64,000 bases of DNA from Aphanomyces cochlioides (lineage: Eukaryota > Oomycota > Saprolegniomycetes > Saprolegniales > Verrucalvaceae). The notes beneath the pieces are model-generated. The model made no database searches and was not told the DNA's origin. It saw nothing but the letters and a program-made list of their open reading frames with translations. The stretch is from contig JAHQRK010000003.1 of assembly GCA_019828595.1 (NCBI GenBank), positions 1,674,001 to 1,738,000 on the forward strand, written 5' to 3'. Below, in pieces: positions 54,782 through 64,000 of the stretch. The position numbers were made by a program, and so were the translations under genes. How positions within the stretch are numbered: position 1 is the first letter of the stretch; the number at the start of each line of letters is the position of its first letter.

Positions 54782-57700
54782 TTAGCTCCCACAGCGCGAC
54801 TTGCCCAGTGCCGCCGCTTTCTTGGGCTGTGTCCATGGCGGCATCTCGGGGAAGATCCTCTGTAGCAGCACGTCTAGAAGCGACAGCGCCAAGTTCTTGA
54901 CGAGGACTTCATGTTGGAGGAATTCAAAAATCTGTCATGATGAGCGTCCACCACGAAGATCAGCATGACATACCTTAAGACAACCATTGTGCGTCGCGGT
55001 GTCGCCGAGGAGCGAGACGAACGCAGGCGGACAGCACCGCAGTAGAGCAGAACGACAGGCGCGCATGCCATCATGGATTTGGAATGCAGACGGCGGTGGT
55101 TCATCGCGGTAGTAAATGCCGTCGGGGGGAATCGCCATCGTCCGGACATCGCACAGGACGGCCGCAATCTTCTTGGGTTGCGTCAGCTCGACAAATTGCG
55201 CCTCGACGATGCGATGGCACGTTGCATTCAACGAGACGCGGATAAACGTTCGCGTGACGGAGAGAAGACGCCGGCGCATGCGGTTCATTTCATCCAGTTC
55301 AAACAGCTCGTCCATCATCTTGAACGCTTGGATCTCCAATTTCTACAAAGAGCGTCGCCACGAGAGCGCGGTGGTCGTCTCTCTCTCTACCTGGAGGAGG
55401 ATTTGGCCTTGTCGGGTCGTCTGGAGCGATGGAACTTTGATGTCTTTCGTCTCTGCTGGACCTTCTACAAGTTGCTAAGCTGCAGTCCGCAGCCATGGAG
55501 TACCTGGAGGTGTCGCGACGTCGAGCAAGAAGGTCTGGACGGCATGAGTCTGGCTCAACTGGTGGCATTTGAGTAGTTCGTCGAGGAATCGATTCACGTG
55601 TTCTTCAGCCATTCCAAGAGGACGCTACACCGCCGTGAGCTCCATGCAGAAGAGGGAAGACGTACCAGGAAGTATGGACTCATGCGGCGCCACTCGCCAG
55701 GATCGACAAATTCGTGGGGCTGTTCCATCAGTGCAACGTTCAACGCTTCAATGTCTGCCCACGTCTTGACGCCGTTCCACTGGTGGCCGTCAGCAGTGAC
55801 AACTTGGAGGAGGAAGGCGTCTTGGGTCGTGGTGTCAACGCGAGCGACGCGTACACTGAGCTGGAGACGCAGCGTGGCGACGTGTTGCTCGTAGCACGTC
55901 GAACAGACTCGCTGCTTGACGTTGGCCACCTCGACGCAGTGGTTGCTGCATGAAAAGCACACCGTCTTCAAGCACGTTGGGCACGCATGGCTCGCCGACG
56001 ACGACTCCAAGCCACGGCGGCATCGAAAGCAAGCTGCGACTTCTTGGACCTTGACGGGTTTCTCCTTGTCCTGGTTGTTGGACGCCGACGTCGGTGGATC
56101 CTCCGGGACGAGCAGCAGCGGCAATGTCTTGCGGACACGACGCCACTTGCGTCGACGAATGCAGTCGAGCATGGACTCCTTGGAGTGAAAGCCGACTTCC
56201 TTGGACGTCTTGGAGTACTGCCATCCTCGGTCTTCATGCGATTTCTCGTCCACCGCGCTGTCCTCGGGACACTCTTCCAGCGTCCATGGTGTCTCCCAGA
56301 ACCACTCGGTTGATGGAAGACGCTCGTCGCTTCGTTTGCGCTTGTCGGACGACTTTGTCCAGCCTTGGAGCGGCAAGTACCGCTCGCTTTCCCATGCTTC
56401 TTCGACGACTGTCGAGACTGCAAACGGATTCGATGCATCAAACCGACTTGCAGCGTCGTCAACGCGATCGTGGCCAAGCGGCTGGAGCAGCAGTGCAACG
56501 CGGAGTCCATTGAGTCGGAAGAGCGACGCCAGGAGAAGCACACAGAGTTCTCGCTCCCTCAAGATGGCATACGGCTCGTAGTAGACTTGCGTCATGTCCA
56601 TGTCGAGCGTCATGGCCGTGAAGAATTCCCACAGCTCGCCTTCTTCGAGTGCAAGGAGGAGCCACTGGACGCCTCGCGGTGAAAAATGGCCATCGCTGAT
56701 GCGCGGCGACGGAAGCGAGTGGATCCAGTCGAGGCGGTCGTTCCAAAACGCAGCTTGCGCTCGGCGTTGGTTGATGTAGCTCCAGTACGAACTACTACTG
56801 CTGCTGCTGGCGGTGGATGTATTCTCGTCGCCAGACTGCGTCTTCAACCCAAACAAGAGCACTTCTTCCAGCGCGGAGATTAATCCATGGAGCTCTCTCG
56901 ACCGCCTGCTCGCGCCACCGTCGGCTCGGGCGTTCAAATTGAGGAAGAGATCGACGGCATGGTCAAGCTGTGTGATCAAATCGTGGCCGATGGACGGCTC
57001 ACAGTCGCTCTTGCTTAGTTCCGTGTCGGATCGCTCGCTCGTGTTGCTATGGAGTCGTCGTCTGAAGCGAGCTTTCATCTTGGACACGTCGAGCAGCGAC
57101 AGGGTCTTCTTGTGCTTGGACATCTTTGCTTTTGGCGTCGTTGTCGCCGTCGTCGTCGTCGTTGACGGCAGATTGAACTGTTGAGGTGGTGAAATTGGAA
57201 GGAGAGGCTCTGGCGTCGTCAATTCCATCTCATTCATGAGCGAGACCAAGTGGTCGACAAGCGTCACGTCGTCAATCATCGCCGCGGATTTCGCAATGTG
57301 CGACGCCGTGTACGAAGCCAGAGGGCGCTTTGCCTCCACGTCGATCTCCTTGGCTTGAAGCGGTTCCAGCGCGGAAGCGACGATCGGGTTCAAGTAGATG
57401 GGATTGCAGTACGCAAGGAGCGGCGTGAGGACGCAATTGGCGACGATTTCGCTCGTGAAATGCCAAGCGAGCGACGGAAACGTCATGAGCGTCGACGTGT
57501 TCTTGTCGTCAAAGTCGGGGCGGAGGAGGACAAGCATTTGCTTGGAAATGTGCTTGAGATAGCCGCCGCCGGTAGGAAGACAACCAGGATGCAGCTTCGG
57601 GTGGTTCGTCACCACACACTCGAGCAAAAGACGGCGACGGAGGTCGATGCTAGCATGGCTGTCGTCGCCAAAGATATGAGGATGTTCGTCCGCGAGCGCG

Positions 57701-58260
57701 ACGTAGAGCTCGCGGAACCACGCAAGATGGAGCTGCACGACTTGGAGCACTTCCGTCACGAGACTGAGGCAGCCGTGGAGGTCCAAGTGGCGCTTGATGC
57801 GGACGCAGAGACCGCCGAGAAGGTCACAGAGAAGAAGCTTGACTGTCGTTGGGAAGACGTCGTCCGTCGTGAGATTCTTGTACCACGACGTGATGAAATC
57901 GCCCGCGAGGATGTTAATCAGCGTGCCGAGCTCGTCGCAGAGAGATCGATCGAGACCATACGTCGTGTGCAAGTAAGCGGAGGCTGGAATCCGTCGAACG
58001 GCGTCGCCGCGGAAGCCAGCGAGGAGAAGATGCGCCTGGTGGTAGCGGCCATGGTAGAACGCCGACGCCGCCACTGAGAGCAAGGTGGACGACACGACTC
58101 TCGACATTTCAAAGAGCGATTGCACCGCGGCGAGGGCCAAGTAGACAATGAAAGCAGTTGCGAGGAAGACTAGCATGGACACAACACGAGGCGCAACGTA
58201 CAGAGCCAACGCTAGCAGCGGCAGCAGCGTCCACCGTCGCATTCCGCTCGCCAGGTTCAT
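54782..58260 (-). CDS. PXA-FYVE-PX-nexin-C sorting nexin (SNX13/14/19/25-like)
   Basis: Start at ATG 58260 (MNLASGMRRW); the frame extends to 58296 only from a GTG. Exon 1 ends at 55666 and exon 2 starts at 55624 (41-bp intron, SPYFL|RPLGMAEEHV). Three more short introns lead to TAA at 54782-54784. The order is two N-terminal hydrophobic segments (LLPLLALALYVA; MLVFLATAFIVYLALAAV), a PXA domain (NILAGDFITSWYKNLTTDD..), a long variable middle with a poly-Thr/Ser stretch, a FYVE-like finger (CFRCRRGL.. CPTCLKTVCFSC.. CSTCYEQH), a PX-like domain ending in FLDELLKCHQLSQTHAVQTF, and a nexin-C domain (ELDEMNRMRRRLLSVTRTFI, KIFEFLQHEVLVKNLALSLL). It is predicted to act at ER-endosome or ER-lipid-droplet contacts. 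Confidence 0.8.
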
Positions 58261-58548
58261 GTCGCCTTTGCTGTAACCGATTGCAGTTCCTTCCACATGT
58301 TCAAAATAACTCTTATAATTAATATATGTATTAATGAATATTGTAGAAAATATAAATTATCACATTTTCTAACTTAGAATAGAATGAAATATTATCCCAA
58401 AATACTATTTAATATTATATATTTGTACTTTTTATAGAAATATTGTGAGATTTTGTATTCAACTTGGCAGTTCCATTGGATGAAACCGTCACGGGCACGA
58501 AGCATTTCGTCACTTAAATTTAGCAATTGCAAGTTTTCGTCACACGGG
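58261..58548. promoter_or_regulatory. AT-rich divergent promoter between the sorting nexin and CCDC40
   Basis: Both genes start outward from here. It is strongly AT-rich at 58310-58440 and no clear motif is seen. Confidence 0.4.
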
Positions 58549-61323
58549 ATGGCGACGACGACACCAAGCGAGCAATGGGCTGATGACGATGGTCTGCGGC
58601 GGGAGAACGATGACGACGGCGGTGACAATGACGAAGAGGACGAAGACGACGAAAACGATGACGAAGACGAGGAAGAGGACCCGGAAGGTGACGACGAACA
58701 GACGATCATCGACATGGGTCGTCACAAGCGCATGCAGCGCATCCAAAAGGTGCTGTATGACCAGTTAGTCGGGAACGACACGCAGATTTCGCTCGAGCTG
58801 CGGGAGAAGGAAGAGGAGCTGCGGCGCGCCAAGATCAAGCGCGAAGATCTCGGCGTTGACTTGTACGGCGTGCAGCAACAGCTCGCGCAGCTCCAAATGG
58901 TGCTCGAGACGGCGCACAACAAGCTCAACGAGACGCGGGAAGATCGATTCAAGTCGGAGGATCACTTGGACGAGACGAAGGACGCGTTCAAGAAGAAGAA
59001 GGACGTCGTCGAGAAGAGCAAAGCGCAGATGAAGAAAGCCCAAGTCGAGCTCGACGCGCTCAACCAAACGCTCCGCCAAGTCGAGCAGTACAACGAAGAG
59101 ATCAAATCGGAGATCGCACGGAGCCAACGCGCGGCGCACAAAGCAGAGGAGACGGTCGCAAACTTGGAGAAGGAGAAGAAGAAGCAGGACTTGTACATTG
59201 ACAAACTCACGGAGGAGGTCAAGACGCTCAAGGAGAACATTCAGCTCTACGGCGCGCAGCTCAAAGTCCAAAAGCAGGAGACGGAAGCGGCCGAGGAGAC
59301 ACTCAAAGAAGCGGCCAAGCAGATGGAAGCAACGGCATTTGAGAAGAAACAGCTCATGCAGCAGTGGAAGAGCTCGTTGATTGCGATGCAGCAGCGCGAC
59401 CAGGCGCTCTTGGCGACGCAGACCGCCATCAACAACGTGAATGAGGAGGAATTGGCCGTCGCGTCCGAGATCCGCGGCTACAAGTCGTCGATCGAGAAAG
59501 CGCAGACTGTCCACGAGACATTGACGGGCACGATCGACCGCTTCGACTCGGAGAACCGCTTCGTGGAAGAACAGCTCGGTGCAATCCAGCAAGACATGGA
59601 TAAATTGTCGGAACGGTACGCTCTTGATGCGCGACGCAGGGGGGATCTAACGTGGCGGTGATCTTGTAGCTACGAGATGCTCCAGAAGAGTCTCAAGCAG
59701 ACGGACGCGCAGGTGGAAAAGGTCACGATTGAAGCCAAGAAGCTCGACGCCGAGACTGCAACCGTCGCGCAGAATTTAGAAACTGTGCAGAAAGAACGCC
59801 ATGCACTTGAAGATGCGATCCAGACGCAGAAGAGCACGCAGACGACGATGAACAAGGCGGCGCACAACTTGGTCAAGGAGACGCAGGCGATCCAGATGAC
59901 GATCCACGAGAAGGAAATCCTCTACGCCAACATCAAGAACGAAATGGCGCGCGTCAACGTCGACATTCTCAACGTCCAAGCGCATACGACGCAGCTCAAG
60001 GAGACGCACGACAAGATCGTCCAGGAGCTCAAGTCCAAGGATCTCCAAGTCGAGAAGACAGAGCTCGAGATCCGCCAGCGCAACGACGAGATCGAGAAGA
60101 AGATGCTCCGTCTCGACCGTCTCAACAAGAAATACGAACAGCTCGTGTCCAACATGGTCGACGAGAACACGGGGCCGCTCGAAGCGACGATCAAGAACAT
60201 CAAGAAGGAGACCGTGTTGAAGAAGAAAGAGAACGTCGACAAGCAGCGCGAGTGGCTCCACATCCAGACGTCACTTGTGAATTTGACCGCCGAGAGTGAA
60301 GACATTGGCGAGAAGAACCAAGAACTGAAGAGCAAGACGAGCATCCTCGAGCAGAAACAACTGCGTCTCGTGAACGAGTTCAACAACTTCAAAGCCGAAG
60401 TGAAGGAGCTCAAAGCGACGATCGCGACGATGCACATCGATACGACGCGCTTGAACGACTTGATCGCAAAGAACCGCGACAAGCAGGAGGCGCTCGCAAA
60501 CGTCAACTACGGCTTGGAGCTTGAATTCAAGCGCGAGCTCAAGGAACTCGAGGCGGAATCGATCGCGATGGAAGCCCAGGCGAGCACGATCAAGCAGGAG
60601 AAGCAAGTCCTCCTCGACCAGATCATTGAAGTCGAGCGGCAGATCATGCTCTGGGAGAAGAAGATCCAAATTGAAAAGGAGACGCAAGCGGCGCTCGACC
60701 CGGAAGTCGGCCAAGCCGAGGCAAAGAACATGGAGAAGGAAATCCACCGCATGAAGCTGCGGCTTGAAGCACTCGAGCGCGACCAGGAGCGCATGATCTT
60801 TGAGATGGAACGCGCGATCCACAAGCGCGATGCGATTGCGATGCGAGGCCGCGGAAAGAAGGAATCCGACATAACGCAAGCGTCGCTGCTGAGTAAAGTC
60901 GCGACGCTCCAGAACATAGCACGCCAAGCGACCAAGGAGACCGCCGCGCTCGAGAAATCCATCAAGCAACGCAGCATCCAGAGCGAGGAGATTGCGTTCC
61001 GCATGGACAAAATCAGCCAAGATCTCAAGAACCAAGAGGAGCGCGCCGCGACACTCCAGCGCACGATCAACCAAGCGTTGTATGACAAGCAGCGGTGCAT
61101 CGACACGGAAGCGCGCAAGCAGCGGCTCCTCAAAAAGTGGGAGCAGATCTCGCAAGGCAAGGGATTCGACCCCACGGACGAGGACAAGATCATGCGCGAT
61201 CGGGAGAAAGCCGCGAACGACACCAAGAAGATCCGCGAGATGATCAAGACGCTCCAAGCACAGCATCCCCACTTGAACGAAGTGCTCTCGCGGGTCGCGC
61301 TGCTTGCCGAGCCCATTTCATAG
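58549..61323 (+). CDS. CCDC40: CCDC40 (axonemal 96-nm ruler coiled-coil protein)
   Basis: Exon 1 (58549-59615) and exon 2 (59670-61323) are joined over a 54-bp intron (LSER|YEMLQKSL), for 906 residues. The N-terminal 45 residues are almost pure Asp/Glu/Asn. The rest is continuous coiled coil. Family-specific blocks are MQRIQKVLYDQLVGNDTQIS, DENTGPLEATIKNIKKE, KQREWLHIQTSLVNL, RQIMLWEKKIQIEKETQAAL, and EIHRMKLRLEALERDQERMI followed by FEMERAIHKRDAI. CCDC39/CCDC40 form the ruler that sets radial-spoke and inner-dynein spacing in cilia. The length is near that of the algal homologue (FAP172). Use of GAG/AAG/CTC-type codons is stronger than in the neighbours. Confidence 0.88.
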
Positions 61324-61458
61324 CCGCTCGTTGTAATTCCAAATGGACGGTTCTCGTTCGTCCGCAAGATGCCGTGGGCGCGAGATGAGTTGCAGTGTTG
61401 AAGGACAACGACGGGATCGCGCGACGGGGATGACAACTTGGAGCGTTCTTAGGGAAAG

Positions 61459-62742
61459 TTACAGCAGCGAGGAAGACTCGGGAGGTGCATGGCGGCGGCG
61501 GTGGAAGCGAGAAAGGACAACCTTGACGACGACAGAGGCAGCAACGCCACCGACGAGTGCGATCCAGAAGACCGGAGCGTGAGATGCCGGGTGAGTCGAG
61601 TCGCCCCCCGTGCCGAGTTGAAGGAGGAGAGCTGGATTGAGCATGAAGTTTTGGACGATCGAGCGCGGTGGCATGTCTTTCGACGACGTCTTGGACTCCA
61701 GCAAGACATGCGTGACGTCGACGGACCAGTCGCCGTAGTTGACGTCAATCGCGCGGCGGTTGGACGCGTCGTTGAAGTCGATCTTGTCGAGGTCGATGCG
61801 CTTCAGCACTTGGTTCTCGTTCGACCAGAAGTACAGTGTACAGTCGGCGGAGTTTGTGGTCCCGGACGAGCGTGTACTCGGTCGCTTCCCCCGCTTTGAC
61901 GCACGCCGTCGGGATCGCGACGGTGTTGATCATGCTTGGTCCGGTGTCGCCTTGGTGTAGCTCAGGTTGGGAATGAACTCGGCGGCCGCGTGGCGATTGA
62001 GGAACGTCAGCCGTTGGAAGCGCTCGACTGGAGTGTATCCTCCCTTGAACGTCGTGTCGCGGGCTCCATCATCCTTGTCATGCGCAGCGACCAACGCAAG
62101 TTGCTCGAGGAATGGCGGCTCGTTCGTGAGGACGCCGGCGGGATTGTCGTAGATGTGCATCGTTCCATTGAGAAACTCAATCACGATCGAGTTGCCGGCC
62201 GCGTCATGGACTGGGAAGTGCAATGGATACGTGTCTTCGTACGAGTCGCTCGGGGATGTGATGCCTTGGACTTGCGGGTTGAGTCCGACGACCTGGACGT
62301 CGTTCTCGAGCCCGACTTTGACTTGGTCGACCGTCGCGTAGTTGGCCAGGATGTACGTGACGACCCACGAGACGATCGGTCGCTGCGGCGCTGCGTTCAT
62401 GTCGGGGGCGGGGAATTCCGACCCGGGGAGGTAGAGACTTGCGGCGGACAAGCCTTTCTCGTTAAGTCCGTCGGAGGCCAAGTTGAGTCGAAACGTGTTG
62501 AGAGCCACAAATCCATACTTGGTGCGCCACGAGTAGTCCGGGCACGCTGGGCAATGCGCGACGATGGGTTCTTGGACGAGCGTGTTCCTCGGGACGATCT
62601 CGACGGTGCTTTCCAAGTCGGCAATGAAGTCCATCGTCCGTGCGGACACGACTTGCGCCGACGACGAATTCAAGCGGAAATCACTGCAACCGCTCACGAC
62701 AGCGGCGGCGGCGGCGTAAAGAAGGGAGACGACCACTTGCAT
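61459..62742 (-). pseudogene. Choloylglycine-hydrolase-like Ntn hydrolase, copy 1, disrupted
   Basis: ATG 62742, signal peptide (MQVVVSLLYAAAAAVVSG), then the N-terminal nucleophile motif CSDFRLNSSSAQVVSARTMD expected after processing. It continues with YGFVALNTFRLNLASDGLNE, GLSAASLYLPG and SIVIEFLNGTMHIYDNPAGV. The frame stops with TGA at 61933-61935 just after TPDQA. The C-terminal part (RIDLDKIDFNDASNRRAIDV, then a membrane segment FWIALVGGVAASVVVKVVL) resumes in the same frame at 61809 and ends at 61459. Compared with copy 2 there is a 22-bp deletion at about 61935 and a 7-bp insertion at about 61840, which together restore frame but leave a stop between. The bridging frame (TVAIPTACVKAGEATEYTLV) is well conserved. 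It would be a cell-surface C-N hydrolase if intact. Confidence 0.75.
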
Positions 62743-63504
62743 CGCAAATCAAACAATGACGTGCTCGACTAGATTGGCTTCAAATATCACGCCGTGGGAC
62801 TGGAAGATCCATGATGCGTCGGACGGATGCGCTCGAGTCACGTCGACACAATCCAAACGATCTATCACCGCGAAGCTGCCGCGGAGACACCGTCGAGGAC
62901 ATTTCTGTCCATCGCGACGGGGTTTGTGTCTTGATTGACTGCCACGAGCTTTGGTTTGTGTGGGCTCGTCGCGCGATTTCACGCGTCGGTGTGATAGACA
63001 GGTCGATCCTTGTGCACTAATCGTTCCATGGATCCAACTCTCTGGAATCCAATATGTCACACTTTTCACATGTCTATCGCACTCTTACATGTATTCTATT
63101 ATTTAATATATTTCAAAATATATACTTTCATGTTATAAATTATAACAATTTAATATATAAAACATGTTTAATTGTATTTGAAAATTAATTCTTTGTATTT
63201 ATAATATTTGCACTGTGATATTGAATGTTTTCGTGTTGCACCGCAAATCTTGGACATTTGAAAGATGTGATTTTAGACATACAGCAGACATGATGCCAAC
63301 GCAGCTCAAGACCAGCTCCTTGCAGCAGCATGTCCGTCCTACTTGACTTATTGCTCATCCTGCCGTGGAGATGTGCGTGTATAGATGTGCTGGAGAGTCT
63401 GAGTGAAGCTAGAGTTTGAACTTTGACGTCTGACATCATCCTGAGCAATATGAACTCCAACGATGATTCTCGCTACTGTTAGCTAATCACAAAAGACAAC
63501 CTTC
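62743..63504. other. AT-rich spacer between the tandem hydrolase copies
   Basis: No gene; 63060-63220 is very AT-rich. It should contain the promoter of copy 1. Confidence 0.5.
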
Positions 63505-64000
63505 TCATGGCAAGCGGACGTAGTCATGAGCCTGTCGACCGTACACACGAGCGGCGACGAACGCAGCGACCATCGCTGACCCGCCGACACCGACGCCCAA
63601 GCCCATCCAGAACGAAGCATGATGCAACTCGGAGTCAGCGACAGTTCCCGTGATGGCGACGGCTGGACTGCTGGCATGAATCAAGCGTTCGATGGTCGAG
63701 CGCGATGGCATGTCAATAGTCGACGCTGTGGAATGGAGCAAGACGTCCGTGACGTCCACAGACCAGTCGCCGTACGTGACATTGATCGCGCGGCGGTTCG
63801 ACGCATTGGTGAAATCGATCTTGTCCAAGTCGACGCGGCGCAAAACTTGGTTCTCGTTGGATTGGAAGAAGAGGCGGCGGTTCTGATGGTCGCGGACGAG
63901 CGTATACTCGGTGGCTTCGCCATCTTTAATGTACGCCGTTGGAATCCTGACTGTGCTAATCATGTGCACAGCTTGAGAGATCGCGGCTTGGTCCGGCGTC
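63505..64000 (-). CDS. Choloylglycine-hydrolase-like protein, copy 2 (5' part outside window)
   Basis: The frame is open to the window edge at 64000 and reads TPDQAAISQAVHMISTVRIP, then EYTLVRDHQNRRLFFQSNEN, LDKIDFTNASNRRAINVTYG, and a C-terminal membrane segment (SFWMGLGVGVGGSAMVAAFV) with a short basic tail ending at 63505. It is the C-terminal half of the same family as copy 1, without its lesions. A penicillin-V-acylase/bile-salt-hydrolase-like Ntn domain with a C-terminal anchor suggests an extracellular amidase tethered to the plasma membrane. The substrate is unknown. Confidence 0.75.
   Translation of the reverse strand, partial: TPDQAAISQAVHMISTVRIPTAYIKDGEATEYTLVRDHQNRRLFFQSNENQVLRRVDLDKIDFTNASNRRAINVTYGDWSVDVTDVLLHSTASTIDMPSRSTIERLIHASSPAVAITGTVADSELHHASFWMGLGVGVGGSAMVAAFVAARVYGRQAHDYVRLP

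Noticed and set aside
55624..55666. Apparent stop and truncation of the sorting nexin at KNT
   Set aside because: A 41-bp intron (55665-55625) bypasses it and restores the PX C-terminal helix and the nexin-C domain.
57250..58077. 275-codon + strand ORF opposite the sorting nexin
   Set aside because: An Arg/Asp/Val-rich shadow of the PXA-coding exon, with no domain.
58765..61272. Leu/Arg-rich minus-strand ORFs opposite CCDC40
   Set aside because: They are mirrors of GAG/AAG/CTC-rich coiled-coil codons and do not resemble leucine-rich proteins in spacing.
1..64000. tRNA, rRNA, CRISPR or prokaryotic operon features
   Set aside because: I saw no cloverleaf-type A/B box pairs, rRNA-like blocks or spaced repeats on reading; the spliced genes exclude a bacterial source. 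A tRNAscan run would be the decisive check.

Overview
This window is nuclear DNA from a eukaryote with a compact genome. Nearly every intron I could place by reading frame is about 40-55 bp long with GT..AG ends, spacers are short and AT-rich, and neighbouring genes are packed head-to-head or tail-to-tail. The gene set includes axonemal proteins (CFAP57 and CCDC40 homologues), oomycete-style GH3 glucosidases, Crypton and PIF/Harbinger transposons, a TALE homeobox gene and an HSF gene. This fits a flagellated stramenopile, most likely an oomycete of the Saprolegniales (Aphanomyces/Saprolegnia type). That placement is an inference from gene style, not from a database match.

Layout. 1-1296: 3' part of a myotubularin-family phosphatase. 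1.84-2.52 kb: a decayed gene. 2.60-14.8 kb: a transposon-rich island. It holds a PIF/Harbinger element with TIRs and TTA target duplications (2603-5110), two ordinary genes (a TSTD2/TrhO-like rhodanese and an endonuclease/exonuclease/phosphatase-fold enzyme), a Crypton tyrosine-recombinase pseudogene, a degenerate minisatellite, a second decayed Harbinger element with TAA target duplications (10940-12750), and an intact ORF resembling the DNA-binding part of Crypton/Ndc10 proteins. 15-22 kb: a PX-BAR sorting nexin, a large acidic disordered protein and a seven-exon glutaryl-CoA dehydrogenase. 22.5-28.1 kb: two divergent GH3 beta-glucosidase paralogues sharing a 1010-bp inverted identical core. 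28.3-40.5 kb: CFAP57, carnitine acetyltransferase, VPS54 and a small SPF45-like protein. 40.5-48.1 kb: an A20/AN1 stress protein, a TALE homeodomain protein, a gene-poor stretch and an HSF-type DNA-binding protein. 48.4-62.7 kb: a pseudokinase-coiled-coil-ARM protein, a type II membrane protein, a PXA-FYVE-PX-nexin-C sorting nexin and CCDC40. 61.4-64.0 kb: two tandem choloylglycine-hydrolase-like paralogues, the first broken and the second cut by the window edge.

Functional themes are endosome/Golgi trafficking (myotubularin, two sorting nexins, VPS54), flagellar axoneme assembly (CFAP57, CCDC40), mitochondrial acyl metabolism (GCDH, CrAT) and secreted hydrolases (two GH3 enzymes and two Ntn hydrolases). 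I see no operons, CRISPR arrays, rRNA or tRNA genes. Exon joins were made by eye from frame and splice consensus and have no transcript support.
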